64,000 nucleotides of DNA from Casuarius casuarius (taxonomy: Eukaryota; Chordata; Aves; Casuariiformes; Casuariidae): NCBI GenBank assembly GCA_003342895.1, contig PTFA01000418.1:186812-250811 (forward strand). Direction: 5' to 3'. Under the pieces are notes generated by a model. The model saw only the letters and a program-made list of their open reading frames with translations, did not search any database and was not told the origin of the DNA. The number at the start of each line of letters is the position of its first letter. Within the stretch, counting starts at the first letter, position 1. The translations under genes and the position numbers were made by a program. Positions 50,598-63,949 of this stretch are shown piece after piece.

Positions 50598-51063
50598 GAT
50601 ACTTGCCTTTGTTAGGTATGCATAGAAGCTGTGCCAATAGCAAATATTGTTCTATATGTGACAATGGGAATTTTAAGCCCAGTCATGAAATTAATGTGGT
50701 AGAAAATTTCCAGACAAAATGTTTTGGTATGTCTATTGCCTCTGTTTCTACTAAACAGATAAACTTGCTGATTGTTAGATCTGGAGCAGTTTTTATTTTA
50801 TAAATTCATCAGTCCACCTTATTAAAGTATATGAATTGGATTCCATGTAGGTCTTTAGGAATTTGTTTGAATCCTCAGCCTTTGATTCAATTTATCTCTA
50901 TGTTAAAAAAAGTCAAAGGTGAGTATAATAGTAATAATAAAGTAATAGCTTAATTACTTGTTATAAATTGACCTGATGTCCTATTTCTCCTGAATCATGG
51001 AATAATAGTATTTTGACTCTGCTCCTGAGCTACAGATGGCATGTTTAGCTTATAAAATCAGCA
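50598..51063. other. Noncoding sequence, no recognised gene
   Basis: A 39-40 bp stretch (about 50879-50917) lies between an acceptor-like gaatcctcag and a strong donor AAAG|gtgagt, with two open frames; isolated and unsupported. Confidence 0.4.
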
Positions 51064-51114
51064 TTTGTACCTTCACTACATTTGTACCTTCATTAGATTT
51101 GTACCTTCATTACA
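51064..51114. repeat. 17-bp tandem repeat, three copies
   Basis: The unit tttgtaccttcactaca recurs with small changes at 51064, 51081 and 51098. Period 17 is not a multiple of three, and no function is apparent. Confidence 0.9.
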
Positions 51115-54100
51115 TGCAACAGCATGTGCCTGTACAGCTGAAGGTAGCATGCTTTTTCTTGTGGGTGATGACACAAGAAACAGGGATGAGAAAAGTGAAC
51201 AGAAGTGAAAATATGTTTGAGCATGCTATACCACAAAGCAACCTTCCTCTACCAGTAAAGCAATACCAGTAAAGCTTGCAGTGCTTTAAATCCAGAGTGT
51301 CTCATTATTATTACACTCACCTACTATTATATAAGCTTTCTGGTATTGAATTAAGATTTATTTTAGACAAAATGGAATACATGAAACCAAGAAAAGTAAT
51401 CTTAAAAAAGGTACTTAATTTGTGCCAAACTGATCTCTCTACTGCAAGTGTATTCTGCAAGTGGAACAAATCCATAAGAATATCTTTAGTGTCTGGGTTT
51501 TTTAAGATAAAAAGTGTCAGATTGTTAAAAGGGCAGTTCATAACTACCTAATGATATTGTAAGATCAGAGGTCTTGCTGGCGTAAATTAAAGTAAAAATA
51601 GTAAAAAAAAAAGGGCTTATTAAATTGGAAAATCTTTTTTTTCCAACTATTTGATTATTTCATGTATCCTTTTTAGACTGAAGTTACAATGAATTGACCT
51701 CTCTGAGTCATTGAAATACCAAACTTCTACTTACTGTTCTATGTAGTCATGCATATCAACCAATTGTAACTGGATAACCACAGCTAACAGCATCATGTCT
51801 ACCCAACCTACGGAGTTCTGCAATTCTTTGAAGTCTTTTCTAAGAAAGAGGAGCGTGTGCTAATGCAGACAGCTAAAATCTCCTTTCTCTGCATAGCCAT
51901 TCAGTCCTCAGCCCCACTGCTGAATCTGTCAACATGGACACTTTCTCTTTGACACTGGAAGGACTTTGCCCTTGGGAACTCTGCTACTCCCCTCTCCCAT
52001 CCTCTCTGGTTGCTGTCCTGAATTCATTTAGTTTTTTTCCTTATATCATTTATTAACCCCATTCTCAGGGAGGGCTCTGAGGATGTATTAGAGAGAGAGA
52101 GGCTGCCTTCCCTCCCCAAGGGAACAACAGTGGGCACAGTAGCTATGAATTCATGGTTAGGAAAGAGTAAAAACAGAAGAAACATACAAAATATTTCCCA
52201 CAAATACTCTCCAAGTATTATGAACTCAGGGCTCTGATAGGATTTCTCTTCCATGAGCCAGCCCTTAGAACTAATGTAATCTTCTTTTATTCACAGCATC
52301 CTCAGGCAAGGCTGCCATGGGTCTGCTCTCTGCTGCATGAATACTTTCCTCTCTTTGCATGTTTTACCCTGACTCCCAACAGCTTCGTTAATGGCTGCAC
52401 TGGATTCAGAAAAATAAGTAATATCAGAATGCATCTTTATACCATTACTTTCATCTCTTCCTTTTAAAAGTTAAAAAATTATGACATCCTTCTCTCCCAA
52501 CAGGATCAATTTTAGTTAGCACTAGTTTAATAAGCATAAAATAAGCTAAATCCAGCATCTTGCCTCCTCTGGTAGTCTTGACTCTTGTATAAAGCACGGT
52601 TCAGTTCTGGGGTATATAAAACATTGCCTTGTTACAGCTCTGTTACATGGTGTTAGACTGGCAAAAAAGAAAAGTTAATTTTGAGTTAATCAGAAATACT
52701 ATAGATCAATCAAGGAAAAGCTGTATTTGTTCTGTTCAACATTATCTCTAGACTGATCATTACTAGGGGTGAAACACTGCTTTCTTCAGTTATAATTGCT
52801 TTGTAAATTCAGCTGCATCATGTTATTCCATTATACTTCCAGGTTTAAATCTGTGAAAGAGATCTTTTTTCTTAAACCAGAACAGAAAGTGTAGATTATT
52901 ACTCTATTGAAAGATAAACCCTGTGGGAACTACTAAAATGTGAACTTTTCCTGCTTTTAGTTAAATTTATTGCATAACTTCCACCTCAAATCTATGAGCC
53001 TTAGATGGTGAAAATTGTGGTACCAAAGTCTAAAGTATATTTCATACTATGTTAAAGTGCATTTCATACTATAGCTTGCAAATAATTCTCATTAAAGAAG
53101 GAATGGAGTTAGTATTCTTGTGTTTAAGGAAGGAACAACAATACTTTAATGGTAGCCATTGAATTTTCACAACTCTTTTTCTCACTGGATAAAGCTGAGC
53201 TTATGAAAACATGGCAGGAACTACAATGTGAGGAATTTCGTTGGAGGAGACTTCCCAGAAGATGGTAAACAATTTTCTGTCACGGCAGTTACTGTGGGGG
53301 AAGTCCCATTGATGGCTTTTGAATACTTCTGTTGAAAATAAACGGGGATCTGGGCCCTAAGAAGAAAGAACCAGGGGGCCTTTCAGTGTTCATTTTATGA
53401 TCCATGACAAATAAAAATGCAGTGTTTAAATGTACTTATTGCAAGTCTCTAATTAGTTAAACATTCTGCAAACCATAGTAGTAGGAAAAATTGGGGTATA
53501 TCTTAGTCAACATATGTGACTATTTCTGCTAACATCAAGGCTACTGAAATGTGACCTTTACTGAAAGACAGTGTAATGAAAAACTGCCTTAGCTTGATGT
53601 GTAAAATATAGGTAGGGAATCATTGCACAGACACTCACAGGCAGACTCTTTGTTAAAAAATGATAATAATAATAATTTCTTGGGATCTTTGCACAGGGTA
53701 ATGCTCGTGTGATGTATCAAAACTTTGAACAGGATGTTTGGTTTCTGTGCAGAGAGTGGGACTCCCTGAAATGTAGTGCTGTTGAGTTCTTACATCCAGC
53801 TGGCCCACAGCCCTGTATGACTACTGTAGCATTATTAATTATCTTAAATTATGAACCAAACATTTCCTGACTACCTTAACGATGTACAGAAAGCTGTCCT
53901 ACGTGGTCATTTCTGCACCATCAGAACAGTTTTTGCTGACTAGTTGTAAGTATCTTACCCATTTACGGTTGTCAGTGCTGCATCAGGAACCTCCTGAGAG
54001 TCTTTGGGATGGCCAGATTCTCCACCAGGATGCTAATCCACACACTGAAACACACAAAGTCTAGGCACAGCAGCAGCTGCCTGGGGGAAGATTTTCAGGA

Positions 54101-56269
54101 CAGTCTGAAATTCCCACCTGAGGACTCCTGCACTAATTACTCAAGCACTTAATTGTGAAGACAGCTAGGTGTTCAGGCAATCACCTTGTCTCAAATTGGT
54201 CCACCAACTCAAATCAATTCATTGCCTCATCTATGCAGATGACTAACTGGGGAGTTCCTGGACTACTTAAGTGCACTAGTTGTGCACACGGGCACAGCCC
54301 TGACCCAGCTACACCACAGTTACAACTATAGGACAAATATGAATTTCATCCTTATATCTCAGCAACTTAAATTCCATAGCTCCTTCTACAGGACCAAGTT
54401 GCATCACTGTATGTGCATATGCTTACACATATGTAAGTATATGGTACTTGTATTAATTGCATTATATAAGCATATGGCACTTGGTCTCCTGACTTAATTA
54501 CAATCTATATAGAGCATTACAGAAATTCACACATCTTACTGGCTACATGCTACAGCAACATAGATACATGCACTGATGTAACATGTCTTTTAGGTCATAC
54601 AACAAATGAGCTATAATGATGTGAAAATTCAGGAATATAAAAGGTCTGAATACTCTTTCTACAGCTGATATTTCCTGATACTCTAGTTCAGTTTAATCCT
54701 GCACTTACACCACAAACATGTGGGAGCATTAGAACAGAGAGTTGTTTGCACCATCTATTTCTATCAAAAAGATTTAAAAAGAATAATGAAAATTGGACAA
54801 CTTAAAATGACTGGCTGTTCTTCAGCCTTCTTCACTCCACAGCAAACTGTCTTTAAATTGGATATTGTGTCAAGCAGCCCACCAAAGAACCTGGCTGAAA
54901 TTAAAGTTCATGAAATTAGGTTTATTCATCCCAAGAGTCCACTGTATTGAAATCTATTCTATTGTATTAACCACTGAATTTTGTCTTACTAAATGGACCA
55001 TTAATTCCCATCAAATGTGGACAAAAGTAGAAATTAAGAGGAATGCGTCCTATAGTCACACACACACGCTTATGCACACACACATTATTATTTGACTTTG
55101 ACTGATATTTCCATTCATGCTGTCTTTTGCCAGCAGCCAACAAAAAGATCATCCATTTCAGAACAGACCTCTCACCATCGAGCCCGTAAAGTTTAATAGA
55201 AACACAGAAAAAAGACTAGGTGCAAGCTGTTCTGACCAAGGACTATATTTTAAGTCTCTTCATCCAACATGTTAGTAATGCAGGACTGTCTTTCATATTG
55301 AACTTATGAAGGCAAGACATAATGTTAGGAAAAAATTGAAAATTTAACACCTTGGCGATCATGAAAAACAAATTCTCAGGTTGGTGCCACATTTTCACCT
55401 GAACAGTGAATTAGGTGTCAATGTCTTAATAGATGGTCAAATATGACCTACTCTCTGCCTGTTCCATATATTTATATCACCAACTGTCAAGTCGCTTTAA
55501 AAGCACGCATAACAATTTATTGATAATGTAATTCATTTCAGAAATTGCACAGTCAGTGCATACAGCTCCCACTCTAATTTTATACTTAGGCATCCACCCC
55601 TCCCTCTCCCCCATCATACTATCTTGCTGCTATAGCCCTGTCATAGCACTTGGGTTCCAATCAGCAAAGCAGAGTAATTTGACAGTGTAGTCTCTCTGCT
55701 TTTAATCATATCACACAGCAATTAACAGCTTTCATATGACAGAAAGCAAGTAATTTAGTCCTGCCCATTTTACTCTCCAACTCTAGAATAAAGAAATAAA
55801 AACACTGAAAAATCTTTCAGAGCATAAATAGTCTGTTCTCTGCTTGTGTCTTTGACCATAATACAGAGGCAGTGATCACAGCTGGATCCTAACAGTCATA
55901 ACAGAGAGCGTCATGTTGTGGCAACTGGTGCAACTAGAGGAGCTGGCCAAACCATACTAGTGGTCTTTGGCTTGAGAGCATATTCCTCATTTCAGGTTCA
56001 TACTTCTGCTGTCACATGAGTACAGACCAGAGTGAGTGAGTTTATTTTACAGCCGGTTCTAGATGGCTGCAGTACATGTTTGGGGTATGAAATTTGAGAA
56101 TCAGGAAGCTTGAACTGATTTCCTAATCTATGCTGTATTCCTATTGCTGCAGGATAGGATCTGGATTTTGAAGAAAAGTAGTTCCGGCAGGGATATTAGC
56201 TTATATTTGTCCACTTGCCTTGGTCTATTTGCCTTTCAACTCTCAGTTCAGCTCCCAGTCATTTTTCAC
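51115..56269. other. Noncoding sequence, no recognised gene
   Basis: AT-rich, with a few simple repeats: (ATA)n near 53660 and (CA)n at 55057-55084. A short imperfect duplication of 'aaagt-atttcatactat' lies at about 53031-53070. Open frames up to 91 codons have no recognised domains. Confidence 0.5.
55057..55084. repeat. (CA)n microsatellite
   Basis: CA dinucleotides interrupted by gcttatg. Confidence 0.9.
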
Positions 56270-57770
56270 AGCCAGACATCCTCTCTACCACCCTGAAGAA
56301 CTTCATAGAATCAGCAACTTCTATCACCTCAGTATTCACCTCCCTTTTCCACAATGCATGTGACTATGGTGAACGCTGAAGGACCCAGCACGGACTCCTA
56401 TGGAGCTTCTGCATTGAACTGTCTTCCACTGTGAGAACAGTTCTTCATTTTTCCCTGTCCTCTGTTTCCTAATTTTCGATTAGCTTTTACCCTTACCAGT
56501 ACTTTCCCTGTTTAGTTTTCTTAAAAACTTTTGGTGAGGGATGCTCATGAAAGCACTCTACAAATCCAAAGAGATGGTATCAGTCAGGTCTCCTTTAACT
56601 AAATGCTTGTTAATCTCTCCAAAGTACTCCACTAGATTTGTGACATCCCATACTTATCCATATGTCCATTAATTCTACTCTTTATTCATCTGTAGTTCCC
56701 CTGGAGCTCTTTCTTTAAAAAATTGGCATTGTGTTAACCACTTTCCAGGGCTCTGACACTGAGTCAGTTGTCTGCACACCACAGTTTGTAGTTTGGCTAT
56801 TTCACACTTGAGTTCCTTCACAACTCAGGGGCAGCAGCCATCTACTCCTGGTGATTTGTTATTGCTCATATCATCTCCTTGATCCATAACCTTTTCTGCC
56901 AATACTTCAATCTGAGACAGAGCCTCTGACACATTCTCTGAAAAGAAGGGTCCCTATTTCTACACTTCAAACTCCTCCATGGACGAAGGGAAAAAAAAAA
57001 AAGAAATCTATAGCCTTTATCTACTATGAACACTCCTTCTATACCTCAGGTGTGCTATTATCTCTGTAGCTTCTCTGGAAAGTTTCTTGTTTCTGTTGTA
57101 TGTGAAAAAATGTCTAGTATTAATTTTTCCACCTTTCCAAGTTGTTCTTCAAATGCTTTTTTGACCTACCTTGCTGTGCTTTTACATTGTTCCTGCCATA
57201 TTTTCTTGGACACAAATTCAGCTTTTTGAAAAATGCCTTCTTGATTTCTTAGCTTCCTTTACTCTGATGTTTAGCTATGATGATTTCTATTTTTCATTTC
57301 TCAAGTCTTTACTGATAGGTCACATGCTTTTGATCTATGCCTCCAAAAAGGCTTCCATGCTGCTTTCAAAAATTTTTCTTTTGACTGCTCCTGCTAGTTT
57401 CACACGTTTTATGTGGTTCCCCTTTCAGAAACTGTATGCATCTATGTATGGTGGATTTCTCTTTTGTTGCCCCTTGAAGAATGTTGAATATGAGTACTTC
57501 ATGGTCATTATTTTAGAATTTCTTTAAGATTTTGGAGCAGATTCCACATGCTGGTGAAGACCAAGTTGACAGTCACATCCCTTCATGAAATAGTCTTGAA
57601 GGGTATTTAAAACTTTAGTCTTATCATCATGATCCAGTATGATGTTTCTCCAGTCTGTAGCAAGGTAAGTTAAATCCTCCTCTAATGTTATGCTTGCTGT
57701 TCGCATTGCCTCTTTGATTTCCTCAGCATGCTGCTGGCACTGTTGTCATCCTAGAAAGAAATGACACAGC
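56270..57770 (-). mobile_element. Long CR1-type LINE remnant: endonuclease end to reverse transcriptase
   Basis: This is the longest transposon remnant here. In the element's own 5'-to-3' direction (57770 down to 56270) it runs from the C-terminal endonuclease part (plus-strand landmarks 'tttctccagtctgtagcaag', 'taagttaaatcctcctctaa', 'ttgatttcctcagcatgctg') through the linker ('tatgtggttcccctttcaga', 'aaggcttccatgctgctttc', 'ttcttcaaatgcttttttga') to reverse transcriptase. The reverse-transcriptase landmarks include 'ctcctggtgatttgttattg', 'gtagtttggctatttcacac', 'tgagttccttcacaactc', 'gtagttcccctggagctct' and 'aaaaaattggcattgtgtta'. CR1 ORF2 products nick DNA and prime reverse transcription at the target. 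This copy has many stops and shifts; the longest surviving frames (60 codons at 57524-57706 minus) are fragments, so it is inactive. Confidence 0.85.
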
Positions 57771-59299
57771 TTCCTTTACTGTAGATTTTTAGACATGTCT
57801 GAGGTAGCAAAGGTTAGTACTGAAAAATCAGGAAACAGGAGTCTTAGAACAGCCTGTTCAGGTCAACCGCATCTCTTTGCTTATATGTTGTTTCTTGAGG
57901 ATACGTTTTCACATGTGGACTTATTACTAAACAAATCCTAGGCCAAACTCTTTCTCTTTTCTCCTTATACAGTAATGATAAGCACCCTACTCCTGTCTCC
58001 TTATCCAGTCATATGTCCCTGCATCTGCATTCACCCCTTTTCCTGTCCTGCACTCTTCCACATACATTTCCTATTCCACTGCCTCACAGTCCTATTTTCT
58101 TTCAACAAAAGGAGTAGTTAAATGCTATGGTTGTAACTTGCTGTTGTTCAAACCGGTGTGCATAGACATAAAGGATTAAACAAAATGCAAAGCCCCAACT
58201 GTTTGTGCTAAAATAAGTTGGAACGCTTCATAGCCCTGAAGCAATGGGTTAATATTTATCACCGCAATATTATACTGATAGATCACACAGTGCAGATGCC
58301 TTCCATTTTTAATGTTATACTTTAGTGTTCAGACACTCTCATATAATCTCTTTATTAGTGAAAAGCTAAATATCTATGAATATATGTTCCTTGATAACTG
58401 CAATATATAATATATATTAAATTAAACAATTCATTGCACATATATTCTCCTCACATTTTTCCAAGCCATATACATGCTACAAATAAAAGCAGTCTGATTT
58501 GTTTTTTCCTTTCCTCACTAACTGATATTTACCCCATATTCAGTAGACTTCCCAATCACTATTTGTGGTATAATATTTCCCTTCAAGATAACATTGCACA
58601 CAATATAAACCTAGGCACAAATACTTACCTATCAGCAAGAACATCCCCCACACCCAAACCCAGAACAGCTCCTGGTGTAAATGACATCTCTTGTTCTTCT
58701 GTCCTGGGAGGACTTTGACTGACAAACCTCAGTTAAATTCATGTGACTAGAAATGGAACGCATCCCCTGGACCATCAAATCCAGTCTCCACTAGTGCGAG
58801 CAGTAATGGTGCAGAAGTCGAGTTCATGGGGACACACGTAATATCAACTGCATGTGACATATGCCACAAAAAGCTCCTTACCACCTTAAAACACATTTAA
58901 GAACTACAGTGATAGGCCAAAAGCTACAACTATGTTGTGCCATAACAAGAGAAAAGTACAGATCAAGAGTCTCACCAATGTCCTACATTGCTTAACTTGC
59001 TAAGTTAAGCTGTAGTTTCATTTTTGGCTTCAGAAAAATCATGTAAAATTTTCAGCTGGGTCTGTTGTTATATAACAATAGATATGTTCAAATAATATGA
59101 AGGAGAAGCAGCCACAAGTCTAGGAACAGGCTGAGGCTGAAGAGAGCTTTAGTCACCACTGTTAGACGATGCTGGAAAGCAGACTACTTGCTACAGAGAA
59201 TGAACAAAATCCACTCCAGTCATCCTGTCAGTCTGACCTAGGCCAAAAATCTCCTCCTGATCTCTAATCCTGCTTCGTAGAATGGTACTTAAATCATAA
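57771..59299. other. Noncoding sequence, no recognised gene
   Basis: AT-rich. A 9-bp perfect hairpin lies at 58990-59010. A minus-strand exon-like stretch (about 58630-58705) overlaps a repeat-like sequence (ctcctggtgtaaatgac) and is treated as rejected. Confidence 0.45.
58990..59010. repeat. Hairpin: 9-bp perfect inverted repeat, 3-nt loop
   Basis: GCTTAACTT, loop GCT, AAGTTAAGC. There is no T run after it. It may be chance. Confidence 0.9.
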
Positions 59300-59385
59300 A
59301 CTCAGAGAATCGTGATCATAGGGAATCATAGATTTCCACATTATAGGAAACCTTGAAAATTACCCTTGCAAACTCCACCACTTTA
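59300..59385 (-). mobile_element. CR1 LINE 3' end fragment
   Basis: On the plus strand 'aactcagagaatcgtgatca', 'gggaatcatagatttccaca', 'ttataggaaaccttgaaaat' and 'tacccttgcaaactccacc' follow the reversed CR1 tail 'tcacagaatcatagaat..aggttggaagggacctctgaagatcatctagtccaacct'. The repeated 'gaatc' near the start is what remains of the terminal octamer repeats. It is short, diverged and on the minus strand. Confidence 0.65.
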
Positions 59386-61480
59386 GATCTACTGTCTTTC
59401 CGAGGGGATAGCATCTGTTGTACCAAGCCTCAACCAGCAAGAGCCAGGAAAATGCAGAGGTGGGTGGGGATGACTGGCTACTGGCTGGAGAAGATCATGG
59501 GATTGGGCAAGTGATGGGATTGCTGCTGATGTGTGACTTGTATGAGCAAAGATGGTGAAGAGTTTTACTGCTTGTTGGAGTAAGTTTTGATGGTGAAACA
59601 CCAGTTTTCAGTGGAACCCCTGAACGATCTTAAGAAGGTGGCAAAAATAGTCTGCAAAACCAGCATGCTTCTGCAGTGAATGCTCCACTCTGAGGTGCAC
59701 AGCCTGAAGTGCCAGGCATTTAGGAAAAGAAAATCCTAGTGAATCAGAGAAGTCAGAGACATTCTAGACATGATTTTTGTTTAAAGTGAATAACAAGCAT
59801 TCTTTTTAATTCCTTTACTTTTGTCTTTATAAATACTTCTAATTTTGCTGATTATTTTGGATGTGGTAAGTTAATATTTTTGCTTATGTTTTACCTTATC
59901 TCACTTGATTTAAAGGTGATTTTCAAGGTTACTGACTACTACCAAGCCCTTTTTCACTCAGTGGTATGGCAAGGAAACCTGGGGTACATGGACACCCTAG
60001 CAAGTGCCAGCTCCCTAGCACACTTCTCTTGTGTATCCAGAGACTTTCTATGATTCCACATGAGTTGATATCACAGCTATCAGAAGAGGTATTTTCTGGT
60101 GGCAATCATCAGCAAGGAAACCTCTCCAGCATATGGAAAGGTAACATGCAGTAGAATGGATGGGACCCCAAGTATTTTAGCAAGACACACTAAAGAACAC
60201 ATGAGAGATTTTAATTTTCATCACCTCACTCTTCAAGATCATGATGGAAAAGTGCAAAAAATCATGTTATACATCAAGGGAGAGAAATAATTCCTTTCTG
60301 GTCTCCAAAGACAAGTCATTGCTTGTATATACAATATTTATTTATTTTTAATTAATTTTATGACTACTGTGCTTTTCTTTCACATGCGCTCGGTCAACTT
60401 TGCCAATATGAATCCTTAAAGTCTTGGGAGCTTGACTTTTCTTAGAATAACTTTGAAATCTTCAGTTCAGTGCAAAATTAACACACAGTAGAAAAATAAC
60501 TTTTTTTCACAGATTTTTTTTTAAATAATAATAATATTTTATTCTTCTGACAAACAGCAGATGATTGTGGACATGTCTCCAAAAATGGCCACACTAACTG
60601 TCTCCCCTAATAGGACAAGCCACATGTTATTAGCATATTTCCCCCCTTTCAGTCTAAGGATTAAGTTCATACCAAGCTTCCATTAGTTTATACAATTTTC
60701 TTCCTATAAGCTGTATTTTTTATTAAAGATTGCTGTTCTACCTTAACTTTCTTTTCCTTATGAAAGCATTTAAAAGCTGGCTTTCTGAATTCACTTGCCC
60801 TTTAACATTGCTTTTCAAACATCCCAAAGTCCCCTTTCAGTACATCAGCCTCATGACTGCTATTAAATTTCAAACACTTTTTCCCAGTTTCTGTCCTTCA
60901 GCTGATACATTTACAGCTTCTAGCTTTTGATAGGAAAAGGAGGTATGCAGGGATATAAATTGCTGTAGCAGAACTAGCCTATACTCCATCTGTTCCACTA
61001 TCTTGTTTATTGTGGTGGTCATCAATTAAGAGTGGAAAAAATAGAGAGAAGCAGCTAATTATGCAGTATTTTACTACAAGGCAACTACTCCCTACCTTAC
61101 TGCGTGAACACTTGATGTAATGTGACTGAATGTTTAAATGAAGGTTTACAACGATGGTGCAGCTGGCACCAAATACTAAAAATATTTGTTTGTTGTATTT
61201 CTGTATTGCTTGTATTTCTGTATCTTAATAGGCAACTACTATTTGTTTTAACAGCTCCTCTCTGAGAAGAAAATGACCCCCAAAGGATTTAACACCAAGA
61301 AAAACTATGCAGTTTTTCATTACGTGTAATGAAAGCTACTTTCTGGTCATGTAAATAAACTTTAAAAAGTCTGAAAAACTTTGAAATTTGCATTTCTGCT
61401 GCAACTGGGAACAAATTGTCAATAATTGTTGGGAAGGAGGAAGGAGGCATCTCCTTTGATGGCCTTCCAACACCAGTTTG
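59386..61480. other. Noncoding sequence, no recognised gene
   Basis: Open frames of about 60-70 codons at 59389-59601 (minus), 59966-60154 and 60099-60290 (plus) have no recognised motif. It is AT-rich with an (ATA)n-like run near 60525. Confidence 0.5.
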
Positions 61481-61900
61481 CTGCTGCTCAGGGCAGAGGC
61501 ATGTAATCAGAGCTCTTTGGTGAGCAGCAGGCACTCTCTTTGGCCTAACCACCACATGCTACCCTCACGTGTGGCAAAGGGAGAAGAGGACACTGTAAAG
61601 GATCCAGCAATGCTCTTGTTCTCACCGCTGGCTCCTCTCACCAGGGAGGGGTGTCCTCTGCCCTCCCTGCAGCACACTAGCTAGGGCAATGGGGAAGGGG
61701 ACATTGCTGCACTTCTGCCTTCTCTACCCCCACTTCCCCTAGAAGCAGGTGGGATTACTGGGAGGAGAGAAGCAAGGTTGGGAGAAACAGAACGCGTTGC
61801 CCTGGGAACGTTGGGCAGATGTTGAATGGGACCCAGTGGGAAGAAAGGATTGAATTGGATACGAGGGAGCAGAACTAATTCTTCAGCAGAGAATAGGTGG
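61481..61900. other. Locally GC-richer patch
   Basis: This patch is visibly richer in G and C than the rest of the window but holds few CpG dinucleotides, so it is not a CpG island. It contains most of a 119-codon minus-strand frame (61681-62040) with a Pro/Ser-rich end. I do not recognise it, and its composition explains its length. Confidence 0.5.
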
Positions 61901-63949
61901 ATGTGGGAGTGGGAGTTGCTTTTTTGACACCAAAGCATCAAATCTGCTGTGTCAGTTAAGCTGGAAACACCAACAGTCACCAAGAGTGTTAGCAACTGTA
62001 TGGGAATGGGGAGTTTAAAACAAAAAACGAGGAAGACCAAAATCCAGAACGTAATACCTCCAAAAATTTGCAGTATTTCAATCAGAGGGCTTGATTAGTT
62101 TTTCATCTCTTAAGATGCAGTGTCTGTCATATCTTCTGATTTATTGAAGCTTACATTCCTATAAGAATGAAATCTCATACTGCGTTAAACTGCTTAATAA
62201 AGAATTAGATTTTCTTTCAAAAAACGAACTTGAGGCAGACAGTAAAGGAGGCTCATGAGTGAATAAATACAGCTTAAATCCCCCAAGGCAAATACTCATT
62301 CTAATCTAAAGCCCTGTGAAATGAACATGAATAGTTTTGTTGATGCAATTAGGTTTGGACCATATTCTACTTTCTACAGTCTGCAGAAATTTGTGTTGCA
62401 AATGCTCATCGATTGCAATGGGTTTCAAAATTTTTCTTTTTTTTTTTTCTTTTAAGATAATTCTCACTTTCATCCAATGTTCTTATCTCACTCTTCAAAT
62501 TTATCAACAAGCCCTTGGACAGACAGATGAAAGCCCTTTATGAAGTTTAAACTTAAAGAACAAGGATTTGTGAATGAAACAAACCAAAAATAAAATAAAC
62601 ATTAAAACATTTTTGCCAAAGACTGAAAAGACACAGCAAAGTAACTCCTCTCCAGTATAACTAGATCTTCAGAAAGAAGTGTCAACACAAACAGAGCAAA
62701 TGTAAAATATTTCAGAGTCATATTTTCATCAAAACTGATTGCATTTTATTCTTGAGACACAGGCCTGAGGTTATCTCTGAAACAACATCACACAATGAAG
62801 CAATGATCCTGATCAAGCCAGACACACATTTCAGGTATACAACAATTCTTCGCCTCTTTTCTCTTGTGAGACTGAAATCTGAACTATTCTTCTAGATGAC
62901 TGATTTTAGTTTGAGTGCACGCAGCAAGTCCAGGCACCAACCAGTGCTCTCACTCTTAATTTGTTTTCTTCCACAAACAAACTGAACAACAAAATGTTAT
63001 AATAAAACCCCAAACTCTATTTACTCAAGTTGAGTGTAGCATAATTTAATTCTTTATATAAAGACGTCTGTGCATGCAAAAATGAAAGGTTCAAGAGGCT
63101 AAATGGGGGTCCCTTGAAACAAAAAACCAAACAAATAAGAAAACAAACAAAGGTTAAAAGAATACTGTGTATTCCAGTAATCATTCACTGGATTCTCTGG
63201 AGTGGATTTTGGTGAATCCATTATTTATCTATAACAGCTGGGATATTCCAAAGGAACCTAAGAATTGTTGTGTTTATTGGAATTTCTCTATCTATTGTTC
63301 TCATGCTCCCCTGGAAATAAAATGAAGTCCTAATGAAGGTCACAGATGCTAAGGATGATCCAAATCCAGTGAAATACATTCAGTCCTTGGATTAAGACTA
63401 CAATTATAATAAATCTTTGAACATACAAAAAGTTTTTATTTTTCTTAAACTCAAATTCTGATCCTGTCTATTTCTTTCTAATAAGTTTAAAGACATCTCT
63501 TCTGGTTTTATCCTTCAGAGTGTGCAGAATGCTAGAACATAATGTAAAGGGCACCTATATGTTTGGTTACCATACTATTTAGTTATTGATGTAACTTTCA
63601 GTTTGACTCTCTTTTTTGATAGGTTCACTGGAAATACTTTGGCTAGTGCAAGAAATAACAATGAGTTGAAAGAGAGGTTGAAGTCAGAGTATAGACAGAA
63701 GATCCTGCTTTTGCAATTGGATTGATTTATGCTGCATCATAATTGCAATTATGCAATGAGTTGTGTATGCTCTGTGTCTTCAGCATATACTGCTTCTGTA
63801 ACTGTGGATATAACGTACCACCCGATGAAATTTTTTGATATAAAATTAAATGGCAAAATATCTAAAAGCAGAAATTTATAACTGTTTTTATTTATTTTGC
63901 CTCTGTCATTTTAGTGAAGATTGGATGTTATTTCATTTCTTTCTTTTAG
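61901..63949. other. Noncoding sequence, no recognised gene
   Basis: AT-rich sequence with short T and A runs, for example 62433-62453. Nothing gene-like until the acceptor at the right edge. Confidence 0.5.

Noticed and set aside
58630..58705. Minus-strand exon-like stretch with strong donor (GATAG|gtaagtatt) and protein-like frame (TEEQEMSFTPGAVLGLG)
   Set aside because: It overlaps a 'gtcatttacaccaggagctg' segment that looks like part of an old interspersed repeat, and the frame stays open across the supposed acceptor, so coding is not needed to explain it.
61681..62040. 119-codon minus-strand open frame
   Set aside because: It lies largely in a locally GC-richer patch where stops are rarer. 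It is a Pro/Ser-rich sequence with no domain and no splice or start support.
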